A stretch of DNA of 64,000 bases from Rikenella microfusus DSM 15922. Its GTDB lineage: Bacteria > Bacteroidota > Bacteroidia > Bacteroidales > Rikenellaceae. Positions 9,603 to 18,454 of this stretch are shown piece by piece. The position numbers and the translations under genes were made by a program. The notes under the pieces are model-generated. The model was not told the origin of the DNA. It made no database searches and was given only the letters and a program-made list of their open reading frames with translations. Where the stretch lies: NCBI RefSeq assembly GCF_000427365.1, contig NZ_KE386488.1:1337882-1401881 (forward strand), written 5' to 3'. Each line of letters starts with the position of its first letter. Position 1 is the first letter of the stretch.

Positions 9603-9825
9603 AAATCGTATATACTTGCCCGTATTTATATATCCAATACGGGTGGCGGCCGTTTTCCGCTATCGGCGCCGCGGCGTCGCCCGAATCGAGTATTGCAAAT
9701 GCGGATAAAAGGCCCTGTGGGTCCGGCGCCGGGGGGGAACTGTTGTTTCGTAGGGCGGAACGCGGAGCCGATAGCGGGGGCAATTGCTCCCGAACATGTC
9801 GGAGTATAGTCGGATCCGGAAAAGA

Positions 9826-9869
9826 GAAACAGGGCCTTTCGGGTAATTTTACCCGAAAGGCCCTGTTTC
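9826..9869 (-). terminator. Long hairpin, probable terminator of the TetR pair
   Basis: Perfect 21-bp stem (gaaacagggcctttcgggta... mirrored by ...ccctgtttc) with a 2-nt centre; on the minus strand it is followed by the T-rich ctcttttcc. It sits 107 bp past the stop of the downstream TetR gene. Nothing on the plus strand needs terminating here. Confidence 0.65.
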
Positions 9870-9976
9870 GGTATCGTGAGGCCGGAAGAGTCGGTTGTGC
9901 GAACGGGATTTCTGTCCCGGCTTTGTCCTGTTCCGGCCGGCAGGGAGCTTTTCGCGTGTTTGCCGGTGCCGGACGG

Positions 9977-10696
9977 TTATTTGACAGGCCGGTCTCCCGA
10001 CAGGTTGTCCGCCGATACTTTGGAAAGAATTTCCGCGAATTCGTCGCGTCCTTTCTGGCTCAGCGTCGGATACAGCGCGTGGAGCGACATCAGCGCCAGA
10101 TAATCCAGCTTCGCTTCCACCTCTTCCGGCGTATAAGCCTGGTAGGCGAAATTGATGCACCACCGCATCATGATGTAATGGTAGATGTGCGTCCCCTCGA
10201 TAATCTCTTTGGTCGCGCTTTTTTCCAGGTATCCGTTTTGTCCCAGAAGCGTCATCACCCGTCGGGAGATCGCGAAATGTTCGTCTTCGTTCACCCGGCC
10301 GGCCTCCAGGTCGCGACGCATCGCTCCCAGGTCGGCGCTGCGGAAAACCACTACGCCCCGGTATTTGTAGTTGAGGTGAATGTTGATCCGGTTCAGCAGG
10401 TACAACTGTTTGATGTCCAGCAGGGTGGTCAGCGATCGCACCACTTTCCCGTACTCTTCGAGATACTGTTCCCACAGGGCCACGCAGATGTCCTCTTTAC
10501 GCGAGAAATGGTACGTGATGTTTCCCGGACTCAACCCCAGCGAGGTGGCCAGCGTGTCGATCCGGAAATCGACCATCCCTTTGGTGTTGATCAGTTCCAG
10601 CGACCGGCGGAGGATCATCTCCCGGGTCGATACCTCTTCCTGCGGCGTCTGCACCGCGGCGTGTTTTTGCGTGCTTGATTTCGTTTTAGCGGGCAT
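9977..10696 (-). CDS. TetR/AcrR-family transcriptional regulator (second of a tandem pair)
   Basis: 239 aa. After about 24 polar residues, the TetR DNA-binding domain spans about 25-75: REMILRRSLELINTKG, then FRIDTLATSLGLSPGNITYHFSRKEDI, with recognition helix GNITYHF. The C-terminal ligand domain (80-225) is helical and unassigned. The family usually represses transcription until a small molecule binds. The gene begins 6 bp after its upstream paralogue, with which it shares the phrases VDFRI.TLA.SL.LSPGNITYHF and LLDIKQL, so the pair arose by duplication and is co-transcribed. No transporter or enzyme target adjoins apart from divergent kbl. Confidence 0.9.
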   Translation of the reverse strand: MPAKTKSSTQKHAAVQTPQEEVSTREMILRRSLELINTKGMVDFRIDTLATSLGLSPGNITYHFSRKEDICVALWEQYLEEYGKVVRSLTTLLDIKQLYLLNRINIHLNYKYRGVVVFRSADLGAMRRDLEAGRVNEDEHFAISRRVMTLLGQNGYLEKSATKEIIEGTHIYHYIMMRWCINFAYQAYTPEEVEAKLDYLALMSLHALYPTLSQKGRDEFAEILSKVSADNLSGDRPVK

Positions 10697-10702
10697 GGTC
10701 GG

Positions 10703-11503
10703 TTATTTTATCAGGTTAACGATGCTGGCGAACTGGCGTTTGCCGGCTTCGGTCAGGTAAGGAACCAGTTGCAGCAGCGACAGGGCGATGTATTTGTCCA
10801 TGACCGCCGGCAGGTCCTGTTCCGGATATTTGGTCAGCGCGTGGTTGATCCACCAGCGCAGCATGGTCATTTGCGAATCGAAAGTCAGTTCCTTGATCTC
10901 CGGGTTTTCGATCGGTTTCATATAGCCGTTTTCGACCAGCGTGTCGTAACCGGCGAAGACCAGTTCCCGGCCCCGTTCTATCTGGCGGCGGAAGGCTTCG
11001 TTCTCGCGCAGCAGCGCGCCCATGTCCCCGAAATAATAGGTCGTTACGCCCACGTAGCTGATCGCTTTGGCGGCGGCCGTGCGGAAGTAGAGGAACAGCT
11101 GTTTGATGTCCAGCAGCGGCGTGATCATCTCCTCCGTGGTGTCTCGCAGGACGGCGAGGTATTCTTCCCAGATGGCGGCGATAATATCTTCCTTTTTCGG
11201 GAAATGGTACGTGATGTTTCCCGGGCTGAGCGACAGCGACGAGGCGAGCGTTTCGATCCGGAAATCGACCACGCCCGTCCGGTTGATGATTTCATTGGCG
11301 CTGGCGATGATCAGTTCGCGGGTCGATGTCCCGGCCCGTTTGGCTGCCAGGCGGGTTTTCCGTGCGGCTTCCGATTTTACGCCGCGCGGTTCCGTCGAGG
11401 CGGGTTTGTCCGTTTTCCGCGGACGTCCCGGCCGCCGTTTGGGGGGATTGACGGCGTCGGCCTCCTGCGGTTGTTGTTGCTGTGTTTTCACCTGTGTGCT
11501 CAT
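10703..11503 (-). CDS. TetR/AcrR-family regulator with AT-hook-like N-terminal extension
   Basis: 266 aa. The first 58 residues are Gln-, Lys- and Arg-rich and include KRRPGRPRKTDK (about 22-33), an AT-hook-type core (P-GRPRK) that binds the minor groove of AT-rich DNA. The TetR domain follows (about 60-112: STRELIIASANEI, then GNITYHFPKKED). The C-terminal domain (about 120-260) is helical with no known ligand. Paralogue of the next gene downstream and probably in one transcript with it. Possible promoter: minus-strand TAAATTTG box at 11656-11663. An imperfect inverted repeat (accgta-ttgt-tacgggt, 11569-11585) in the leader could be an operator. Targets unknown. Confidence 0.9.
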   Translation of the reverse strand: MSTQVKTQQQQPQEADAVNPPKRRPGRPRKTDKPASTEPRGVKSEAARKTRLAAKRAGTSTRELIIASANEIINRTGVVDFRIETLASSLSLSPGNITYHFPKKEDIIAAIWEEYLAVLRDTTEEMITPLLDIKQLFLYFRTAAAKAISYVGVTTYYFGDMGALLRENEAFRRQIERGRELVFAGYDTLVENGYMKPIENPEIKELTFDSQMTMLRWWINHALTKYPEQDLPAVMDKYIALSLLQLVPYLTEAGKRQFASIVNLIK

Positions 11504-11568
11504 CGTCGTATGGTTGAATTGTTTTTCTTGTCTGCGTATGCCGGCTGTTCGGGTTTCCGGGGCAAATA

Positions 11569-11585
11569 ACCGTATTGTTACGGGT
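11569..11585. promoter_or_regulatory. Candidate TetR operator
   Basis: Short inverted repeat (accgta, 4-nt centre, tacgggt, one mismatch) between the TetR pair and kbl. TetR proteins bind 15-20 bp palindromes near their own promoters, so position and size fit, but short palindromes occur by chance. Confidence 0.25.
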
Positions 11586-11791
11586 ATTCTTTGGAAAGCT
11601 TCTGTAAAACGGAATGAAAAGGTGTAATATTGTTTCTTTTTTCACCTAAAAAGTGCAAATTTAACCAAATAAAGAGAATTATCCCGAATTATTGTGTTTC
11701 GTATCCGAAAATATATCTTTTTCGTCCGCTCCGGTCATGGATCCGAAAGGAATCTCCCGACTGTTCCGTTTTTTCCGAGGTCGGTCATGCG

Positions 11792-11822
11792 TTGCTTTTG
11801 TGGCTGCAAAAGAATAACTTTG
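11792..11822 (+). promoter_or_regulatory. kbl promoter
   Basis: TTG at 11792-11794, 20-nt spacer and TAACTTTG at 11815-11822 match the Bacteroidota consensus and leave a leader of about 20 nt before the kbl ATG. Confidence 0.75.
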
Positions 11823-11846
11823 CAGGAACAAAACCACTCAATCATT

Positions 11847-13037
11847 ATGTACGGTAAAATCAAGCAACACCTTGCGGACGAGCTTGCAGCCATCGAATCC
11901 GCCGGTCTGTACAAACGCGAACGGATCATTACCGGCAGCCAGCAGGCCGAGATCACGGTGACCGGAGATAAAAAAGTCCTCAATTTCTGTGCCAATAACT
12001 ATCTGGGTCTGTCGAACAGCCCCCGGCTGATCGAGGCGGCCAAACGGGCCATGGATACGCACGGTTACGGGATGTCGTCGGTACGTTTCATCTGCGGGAC
12101 GCAGGATATACACAAAGAGCTGGAAAAGGCGATTTCGGACTATTTCGGCACGGAGGACACGATCCTGTACGCCGCTTGTTTCGATGCGAACGGCGGGGTG
12201 TTCGAACCGATACTGGGCGAAGAGGACGCAATCATCTCGGACGCGCTGAACCACGCCTCGATCATCGACGGGGTACGGCTGTGCAAGGCCAAACGCTACC
12301 GTTATGCGAACGCCGATATGGAAGACCTGGAGACCCAGCTCAAACTGGCGCAGGCCCAGCGGTTCCGTATCATCGTGACGGACGGGGTGTTCTCGATGGA
12401 CGGCAATGTGGCGCCGATGGACAGGATCTGCGAACTGGCCGAGAAATACGACGCGTTGGTGATGGTGGACGAATGCCATTCGGCGGGCGTGGTCGGCAAG
12501 ACGGGCCGCGGCGTGACGGAATTGTTCGACGTGCGCGGGCGTGTGGACATCATCACGGGCACGCTGGGCAAGGCGTTCGGCGGGGCCGTGGGGGGCTTCA
12601 CGACGGGGCGCAAGGAGATTATCGACATGCTGCGCCAGCGGTCGCGTCCGTACCTGTTCTCGAACTCGATACCGCCGGCCGTGGTGGGCGCCGGTATCGA
12701 AATGTTCCGGATGCTGGGCGAGAGCGACGCGCTGCATACGAAACTGGCCGAAAACGTGGCCTATTTCCGCGACAGGATGATCGCTGCCGGTTTCGACATC
12801 AAACCGACTCAGTCGGCGATCTGCGCGGTGATGCTGTACGACGCGAAACTGTCGCAGGATTTCGCGGCCAGACTGCTGGACGAAGGCATCTACGTGACGG
12901 GATTCTATTATCCGGTGGTGCCGAAAGACCAGGCGCGCATCCGGGTGCAGGTTTCCGCCGGCCATGAGCGCGAACATCTGGATCGCTGCGTGGCGGCGTT
13001 CACGAAAGTCGGCAAGGAGTTGGGCGTGCTTAAGTAA
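11847..13037 (+). CDS. kbl: Glycine C-acetyltransferase (2-amino-3-ketobutyrate CoA ligase)
   Basis: 396 aa, matching the usual length of about 398. PLP enzyme of the alpha-oxoamine synthase family; it converts 2-amino-3-ketobutyrate plus CoA to glycine and acetyl-CoA in threonine catabolism (cytosol). PLP-binding features: conserved NNYLGLS near 50, the DECHSAG segment (208-214) and the Schiff-base lysine K242 in TGTLGKAFGG. Start: ATG at 11847, just behind a good promoter; a longer frame upstream is out-competed by the promoter. The partner threonine dehydrogenase (tdh) is not in the window. 8-amino-7-oxononanoate synthase is a close relative, but the overall match, including the N terminus MYGKIKQHLADEL, is Kbl. 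Confidence 0.95.
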   Translation: MYGKIKQHLADELAAIESAGLYKRERIITGSQQAEITVTGDKKVLNFCANNYLGLSNSPRLIEAAKRAMDTHGYGMSSVRFICGTQDIHKELEKAISDYFGTEDTILYAACFDANGGVFEPILGEEDAIISDALNHASIIDGVRLCKAKRYRYANADMEDLETQLKLAQAQRFRIIVTDGVFSMDGNVAPMDRICELAEKYDALVMVDECHSAGVVGKTGRGVTELFDVRGRVDIITGTLGKAFGGAVGGFTTGRKEIIDMLRQRSRPYLFSNSIPPAVVGAGIEMFRMLGESDALHTKLAENVAYFRDRMIAAGFDIKPTQSAICAVMLYDAKLSQDFAARLLDEGIYVTGFYYPVVPKDQARIRVQVSAGHEREHLDRCVAAFTKVGKELGVLK

Positions 13038-13140
13038 GGGACGTACCGTCGGAAGGAGGAGCCTGCGGAGGCGCCCGGCTTCGGGCGGGGAACCCCGTCG
13101 GGAAAACGGAAACGCGGTTCTCTCCGGTACGGAATACGCA

Positions 13141-13175
13141 CAGGGCCGTCAGGTACACGATACCTGGCGGCCCTG
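13141..13175 (+). terminator. Hairpin after kbl
   Basis: 15-bp stem with one G-T pair (cagggccgtcaggta / tacctggcggccctg) and 5-nt loop, 103 bp after the kbl stop. It lacks a T-run, so it may stabilise the 3' end rather than terminate. Confidence 0.45.
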
Positions 13176-13258
13176 TCGCATATCGGGGGAGAAGGTTTCC
13201 GGAAGCCTGTATATACTTTGAACCGGATTGAGTAAGTGTATACGATTTTATTCTGTTT

Positions 13259-13407
13259 GGTAAGTATATACGACTTTACCCAAAATCGGGGAATGGTCTC
13301 CTTAAACGGCCCTGCGCCCAAGCCGCAAAGCGGCTTGGGCGCAGGGCCGAAATATACTGAAGATCAAGTGCGCATATAATTATAGGGTAAAGTCGTATGT
13401 ACTTACC
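13259..13407. repeat. Type-B palindromic element, copy 1
   Basis: 149-bp element with 23-bp end arms differing at one position (13259-13281, ggtaagtatatacgacttta...; 13385-13407). Inside lies a perfect 19-bp GC-rich hairpin (13307-13349, cggccctgcgcccaagccg, loop caaag) preceded by ggtctcc. Just left, 13229-13250 holds a degenerate extra copy of the left arm (gtgtatacgatttt). Related copies: 21573-21739, a split copy at about 62276 and 63259-63281, and a single arm at 29984-30006. Confidence 0.85.
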
Positions 13408-13529
13408 TCCTGTTTTATGTATGTGGCTGATTTTAGTATAATTAAATCCGGTCTTCCTGTTCGGAGAAAGTTCCCGGTTCGAGTTTCGAGTGGCGCTGCA
13501 GGGCCGTTCAGCGAGATCATTATCCGATT

Positions 13530-13700
13530 CCGATTATATCACGGGGATATACCCAATATATCGAAGTACAAATTTCCCCGGCCGGCTCTGCGCTGCCGCC
13601 GGAGCTTTCGGGGCGTTCGTCCGGGCTTGCGTCGTTTCGTGCCGCAAGACACGGAGCCGACCCGAAAATATCCGCTGCCTTGCCCCGTTCGGTATATCGT
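13530..13700. repeat. Degenerate type-A palindromic element
   Basis: Left arm ccgattatat-cacggg-gatataccc (13530-13555) is a diverged version of the type-A arm at 9456. An inner GC pair (ggctctgcgct near 13580, cacggagccga near 13649) and a weak right arm (cggtatatcg near 13690) complete the plan. It runs up to the stop of the next minus-strand gene. Confidence 0.5.
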
Positions 13701-13721
13701 AACCGCTGACTGGGGCCGGGG

Positions 13722-16166
13722 TTATTCGGCCGTCAGCCATTCCATCGGCCCTACCTGTCGCTTGACCAGGCCCGACGAAAATTCCACCGTCGCCTCCATC
13801 CGGGCGGGGATATTGAAATGTACCGTCCGGATCTGCGGTTCGGAGGGGACGACGATCAGGCTCTTCTTGCCCCGGCGCATCACCCGGCAGTTGTAGCCCG
13901 CCGCGGAACCGTCTGGGCGTACGACGACGAAAGCCTGCGTCAGCGCTGCTTCGCCGATCAGTTTGAACACCTCGTGCACATCGTTGTCCTGCGTATTGAC
14001 CGTTTGCCAGCCGCTGACCATCGGTACGTACTGCTCCCCGATCACTGTCCGGCGTGTCGGGTAGAGCCTCGGGTGCGGGTTGCCGAACGTCGGGGTTTCG
14101 AACGTTACCGTCGTATCGGGGCCGCAGGCCTGTTCGGCCGTCACATACGGGTCGGAGATGAACGCCCACGACAGGTCACCCGTCTGCGGATCGATCAGGT
14201 TGGCGAAAGCCCCCATCGCGTCGAACGTTTCGCGCAGCCACCGTTCGTCGCCCGTCAGCAGGTAGGCGTAATAGGTGGCGTAACCCCGCCACGCGCTCCA
14301 GCCGTGCGGCGAGTTGAACATGTTCGGCAGCATCTGCACGTCGTACTGCGCTTCCCAGAACCGCATCGTGCCGCCGCGCCGCCGCGCGTCCGGTACCCTG
14401 AGCTGCGTCAGGCAGTCGTGGCTGTTCAGCACCTTCAGCATCGCCTGCGTGTAGCGCGTCCGCTGCGCCGTGTCGGTCTGCCAGAGCGCCATCAGCCCCA
14501 TTTGCAGGGCCGAGCAGGAGATCATGCCGTCCTCGAAGGTGTGTTCGCCTTCGGTCTGGAAATTGCCGTCGGCCGCCACCAACTGATCCACGGCCCGTTT
14601 GGCCGACGCGTAGTGCCGTTCGCTGCGTTCGCGCCACAGGGCGGAGTCGGGCGACGAGGCGGCCAGCCGTTTTTCGATTTCCGCCAGTTCGAGCACGCTT
14701 TTGGCGATGTAGATGACGCTCGTGTAGATCGTCCCGTGGTTGTAATAGGCTCCGTCTTCGCGCTGCGAGGTGCGGATCATCCAGTCCGCCAGCCGCGCCG
14801 CGCGTTCCAGGTCGCGAATATGGCCGTATGCTTCGTATCTGTCCGCCAGCATCCCGATGGTGCCTGCCGTATTCTGGATGCGGGTGGCGTGATAACGCGG
14901 TTCCATCCGCACCGTATCGTGGAGCAGGTCGAAAAGCAGTTCGAACCGCCGGTCCAGCGCCCGGTCGATCGAATCCGACGGAAACTCTTTCGCCGCGAGG
15001 AACGCTGTGTAGAAGCCCATCCAGCTTTCGATATGCGAGGTGGCTTTCTGGTGGTATTTCAGCGCCCCTTCGCGTCCGCGCTCCATGCACCATGACCACG
15101 GGTGCAGCGCGCTCAGCGTCCCTTCGGCCGTTTTGCCGTTTACCGAAGCTCTGACTGTGTAAAGACCCGGTCGGGGCAGGTAGAACGGGTCGGTCAGGAA
15201 GCGTCCGCCGCCGATCGAACGGGCATATACGGAGATTCGTTCGCCTTGCCCGTTGAGGACGGCCACTTCGGGCCGTTTGTCGGTCGAGGGCGAGTAGATG
15301 CCGATACGCACAGGTTCGTCGGGCCGGTAGGAGGTCTTTTCGAACCGCAGGGCCGGCGCCTCGGCGATGTCGCTGACGGCCGGTTCCAGGTCGTCCGGGC
15401 CGGCGATGCGGAACAGGACGATGTCCCAGCTCTTTTCTTCGCCCGGTTTCAGTTGCCACAAGTTCTGCGGGTGCCGCTCCGGCAGGGGGAGTGCATTTAG
15501 TAAATCCAGGTTTACCGATTCGATGCGGTGGCCCCAGAACCAGTGCGGGGCCGGATCCTGGTATCCTAACGAGAAATCGGTGCTCCACGAAGCGACGGGG
15601 TTGTCCGAAGCGATTCCCAGCAGGGGCTTACCGGGGCCGGGAGCCTGGAAGTAGCCCCAGAAGTGGTTCTTTTCGCAACGCAGCAGGGTCGGGAAGTATT
15701 TGCCGAACCATTCCGGCCAACGGTCCATGTAGGTGTCCAGCCCCAGCCGCAGGCCCGCTTTTTCGGGTTGCACCGGTACGTTCCCCGTATTTTTCAGCGA
15801 GACCCGCAGGGTCGGGTTTTCGGTGTCCGTCAGGTATTCCAGGCGGCAGACTACGTCTTCGACCGGGACGGAACGGTATTCGCCCGGCGCGACGAATTGC
15901 CACGACGCGGTGGAGTCGGTGCCGTTCGCCGGGTCTTTCAGGTAGAATGAAGGCCCCTGATACTTGCCTTGCGTGAAGAACAGGACGGTGTCGGCCTGAC
16001 GGTCTTTTTCGGCGCGGAAAATCAGTCTTTCGGCGGTTCCGTGCGTTCCGATCTCCCATAGCCAGCGCCGATCCGCCGGCGCGACGGTCTCTTGCGCATC
16101 GGCGGACGGAACGGTTGTTACGATGGTCAGTAAAGCGGTGAGCGTCAGTCTTTGTATTCCTGGCAT
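13722..16166 (-). CDS. Secreted six-hairpin glycosidase-like protein
   Basis: 814 aa with a signal peptide (1-24, ending ADAQ). N-terminal half (about 30-340) is beta-rich; the C-terminal half (about 360-720) looks like an alpha/alpha six-hairpin toroid, with repeated helices containing W, Y and G turns (IQNTAGTIGMLADRY, REDGAYYNHGTIYTSVIYIAK, FNSPHGWSAWRGYATYYAYLLTG). A short beta domain ends the protein (RTVHFNIPARMEATVEF). Such folds serve glycoside hydrolases and uronate-acting enzymes; no family number or catalytic acid can be assigned by eye. Periplasmic or surface carbohydrate processing is inferred. The neighbouring M43 protease on the same strand ends 36 bp upstream, so the two may share a transcript. 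Confidence 0.7.
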   Translation of the reverse strand: MPGIQRLTLTALLTIVTTVPSADAQETVAPADRRWLWEIGTHGTAERLIFRAEKDRQADTVLFFTQGKYQGPSFYLKDPANGTDSTASWQFVAPGEYRSVPVEDVVCRLEYLTDTENPTLRVSLKNTGNVPVQPEKAGLRLGLDTYMDRWPEWFGKYFPTLLRCEKNHFWGYFQAPGPGKPLLGIASDNPVASWSTDFSLGYQDPAPHWFWGHRIESVNLDLLNALPLPERHPQNLWQLKPGEEKSWDIVLFRIAGPDDLEPAVSDIAEAPALRFEKTSYRPDEPVRIGIYSPSTDKRPEVAVLNGQGERISVYARSIGGGRFLTDPFYLPRPGLYTVRASVNGKTAEGTLSALHPWSWCMERGREGALKYHQKATSHIESWMGFYTAFLAAKEFPSDSIDRALDRRFELLFDLLHDTVRMEPRYHATRIQNTAGTIGMLADRYEAYGHIRDLERAARLADWMIRTSQREDGAYYNHGTIYTSVIYIAKSVLELAEIEKRLAASSPDSALWRERSERHYASAKRAVDQLVAADGNFQTEGEHTFEDGMISCSALQMGLMALWQTDTAQRTRYTQAMLKVLNSHDCLTQLRVPDARRRGGTMRFWEAQYDVQMLPNMFNSPHGWSAWRGYATYYAYLLTGDERWLRETFDAMGAFANLIDPQTGDLSWAFISDPYVTAEQACGPDTTVTFETPTFGNPHPRLYPTRRTVIGEQYVPMVSGWQTVNTQDNDVHEVFKLIGEAALTQAFVVVRPDGSAAGYNCRVMRRGKKSLIVVPSEPQIRTVHFNIPARMEATVEFSSGLVKRQVGPMEWLTAE

Positions 16167-16202
16167 ATCTTTTCGGCAAGTTTAGGGTGTGTGCGAATGC
16201 GG

Positions 16203-17276
16203 TTAGTACATCAGGATCGGTTCCGGGCGTTCGTCGGTGATTTCACCCGTGAAGTTTTCGAGCAGGGATTTGGTGGCTGCCGTGCTGCGCGGGATCCAGG
16301 GGCTGTAAGCCAGCACGTGCTCGATCCGCGCTTTTTGTTGCGGCGTCAGGTTCGTGCGGTAGCCCATGTAATAGTCCATCACGTTGGTCGAGAGGAACAG
16401 GGCGCTGCCGTCGCAAGGCTGCCGGAGATAGGGGTTGCTGTAGGGCAGTCTGCCCGCATAGAACAGGGTCTGGTAGGTCGTCCGGTCGTATTTCGGGGTA
16501 TCGCTGCAACCGTCGTCGCTGGCATTGTCCGGATCGTCGCAGTCGCCTTCTCCGTCTTCCGGTTCGCTGAAGGCATGGCGCAGGCCGAGGTAATGTCCCA
16601 TTTCATGGCAGAACGTGAACATGCCTTCGTCATCGAGCAGCGTGGTGCCGCTGGGTTGGAAATAACGGTTGTTCAGGGTGATCCCGTGCATGTAATACGG
16701 GAATTGGGTGATGGCTCCGTTCCACTCGACCAGCAGGTCCAGCGGATTGGCCGAGGTACAGTAGGGGAGGTAGGAGATGCCGGTCACGTTGCTTTCGTCG
16801 TCGTCCGTACCCGGGGATTGCAGGAACCCGAACAGCCATACATTGACGTATTGGTTCGGATCCCACAGGATTTCCCGGTCGCGGGACGACAATGTGCGTT
16901 TGGAATTCAGGAAATTGGCGGCGCTCATATTGGCGGCCCCGTTGTAGTGGACGGCATGTATGCCCGGTGTGTCCATCTCGTTGCCTTCGGGGTCGTGGGT
17001 GGCCAGCATGAACTTGACGTCCACTTTTTGGCTGGCCGCCTGGGGGAAGAGGGTGGCGGCATAGAATTGGTTCAGCTGGTCGATCCGTTTTTGGAATACC
17101 GAGGCGTCGGGATATTGCACGGGGTCGGCGGGGTCTTCGTACAGCACGTGGAATACCACGGGAAGAGTGCCTTCCGGGATGGAGGGCATGCCGGGTTTCC
17201 TGGTAACGGTTTCTTTCTTGCATCCGGCCAGTATCAGCGGAAGTATCAACAGGAGCAGAAGGGTTCTTGTTTTCAT
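16203..17276 (-). CDS. Zinc metalloprotease lipoprotein, M43 (pappalysin-like)
   Basis: 357 aa. A lipoprotein signal (LLILPLILAGC, Cys19) anchors it to a membrane, probably the outer one. The metzincin motif HEMGHYLGLRH supplies three zinc-binding histidines and the catalytic Glu; NVMDYYMGYR about 65 residues later is the Met-turn. A Cys/Asp-rich segment between them (DCDDPDNASDDGCSDTPKY) is typical of M43 enzymes and may bind calcium. It resembles the Bacteroidota family of zinc-dependent metalloprotease lipoproteins; substrates are unknown. Upstream on the minus strand is an imperfect -7 box (TAACTTTA near 17305). Confidence 0.88.
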   Translation of the reverse strand: MKTRTLLLLLILPLILAGCKKETVTRKPGMPSIPEGTLPVVFHVLYEDPADPVQYPDASVFQKRIDQLNQFYAATLFPQAASQKVDVKFMLATHDPEGNEMDTPGIHAVHYNGAANMSAANFLNSKRTLSSRDREILWDPNQYVNVWLFGFLQSPGTDDDESNVTGISYLPYCTSANPLDLLVEWNGAITQFPYYMHGITLNNRYFQPSGTTLLDDEGMFTFCHEMGHYLGLRHAFSEPEDGEGDCDDPDNASDDGCSDTPKYDRTTYQTLFYAGRLPYSNPYLRQPCDGSALFLSTNVMDYYMGYRTNLTPQQKARIEHVLAYSPWIPRSTAATKSLLENFTGEITDERPEPILMY

Positions 17277-17356
17277 GCGGTCGAGTTAATTTGCGTAAAG
17301 TTAATATTACTGTTCGTATTTTCAACCATGCCTCGTATCTCGGGGGCGGCATGGAA

Positions 17357-17397
17357 CAAAAAAGCCGTTCCTGCCGGGTGAGCGGCAGGAACGGCTT
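17357..17397 (-). terminator. Terminator of the sdhCAB operon
   Basis: Perfect 15-bp stem (aagccgttcctgccg / cggcaggaacggctt, loop ggtgag); on the minus strand it is followed by a run of T. It lies 46 bp past the sdhB stop. Confidence 0.9.
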
Positions 17398-17443
17398 ATG
17401 GACGGAGAACCTGCGGAGAGGGTTCGCTCCCTCCCCCGCGGGG

Positions 17444-18187
17444 TTAGTCTTTCAGTTTAGCGCACAGGAATTCGCGGTTCAGACGGGCGATATGGGCGAT
17501 CGAGATACCTTTCGGACATTCGGCTTCGCAGGCGCCGGTGTTGGTGCATCCGCCGAAGCCCAGTTCGTCCATCTTGGCTACCATCGCTTTGGCGCGCCGG
17601 GCGGCTTCGACCTTACCCTGCGGCAGCAGGGCCAGCGAGCTGACGCGGGCGGCGACGAACAGCATGGCGGAGCCGTTTTTGCAGGTGGCCACGCAGGCGC
17701 CGCACCCGATGCAGGCCGCTGCGTCCATCGACTCGTCGGCGTTCTTTTTCGGGATCGGAATCGCGTTGGCGTCGGGCACTCCGCCGGTGTTCACCGATAC
17801 GTAACCCCCGGCTTGCAGGATCTTGTCGTAGGCCGAACGGTCCACGACGAGGTCTTTGATGACCGGAAAGGCTTTCGAACGCCAGGGTTCGATGGTGATG
17901 GTGTCGCCGTCTTTGAATTTGCGCATGTGGAGCTGGCAGGTCGTCACGTCGTCGTCCGGCCCGTGGGCACGCCCGTCGATGAAGAGCGAGCACATCCCGC
18001 AGATCCCTTCGCGGCAGTCGTGGTCGAAAGCGATCGGCTCTTTGCCTTCGTGGATCAGGTTGTTGTTCAGAATGTCGAGCATCTCGAGGAACGAACTGCC
18101 TTCCGATACGTTCTCTACGTGGTACTCTTCGAAGCGACCTTTATCGTGTGCGTCTTTCTGACGCCATATCTTTAACTTCAAATTCAT
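17444..18187 (-). CDS. sdhB: Succinate dehydrogenase/fumarate reductase iron-sulfur subunit
   Basis: 247 aa. Carries electrons between the FAD subunit and the membrane quinone site. Cluster ligands are all visible: [2Fe-2S] in [10 protein letters not shown] (about 58-67) plus a later Cys, the first ferredoxin motif [11 protein letters not shown] (about 157-167) and the second [14 protein letters not shown] (about 209-222). Last gene of sdhC-sdhA-sdhB, followed by a strong terminator. In anaerobic Bacteroidales this enzyme usually works as fumarate reductase, ending the succinate-forming respiratory branch. The spacer to sdhA is unusually long and holds a GC-rich hairpin. Confidence 0.96.
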   Translation of the reverse strand: MNLKLKIWRQKDAHDKGRFEEYHVENVSEGSSFLEMLDILNNNLIHEGKEPIAFDHDCREGICGMCSLFIDGRAHGPDDDVTTCQLHMRKFKDGDTITIEPWRSKAFPVIKDLVVDRSAYDKILQAGGYVSVNTGGVPDANAIPIPKKNADESMDAAACIGCGACVATCKNGSAMLFVAARVSSLALLPQGKVEAARRAKAMVAKMDELGFGGCTNTGACEAECPKGISIAHIARLNREFLCAKLKD

Positions 18188-18290
18188 AATCTGATGATCT
18201 TTGTTGTCTGTTCCTTTTTATCACAGTGCCGTCCGGTACCTCTCTTCGGGGTAAAGTCCTGTCGGGTTTTCGTGCTGTTGTTGTCGGCGG

Positions 18291-18358
18291 GCCGGAGCCT
18301 GCGAAGACAAAACCGGGCGAGGTGAACGTTGCAGGCCTCCGCCCGGGATGGCTCCGGC
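18291..18358. repeat. GC-rich inverted repeat inside the sdhA-sdhB spacer
   Basis: 9-bp arms gccggagcc / ggctccggc enclose 50 bp containing ggcctccgcccgggat. The 267-bp spacer (18188-18454) has no gene. Similar wording (gcccgggatgctcg, ggcccgcgcggctcgc) occurs in the pyrE-SRPBCC spacer near 35370-35450 and near 62650-62790, pointing to a dispersed repeat family. Confidence 0.55.
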
Positions 18359-18454
18359 CTGCGTGGTTCGCTACGATTGCCGCCGAAAAGCGACAGCGCG
18401 GTGCGGGTAGCGATAAAAAAGGAACGGTTAAACGATTAAAAACGTAATCGGAGG

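Noticed and set aside
11694-11846. Extended N terminus for kbl
   Set aside because: The frame is open, but a good promoter (11792-11822) lies inside it and the normal Kbl length starts at 11847.
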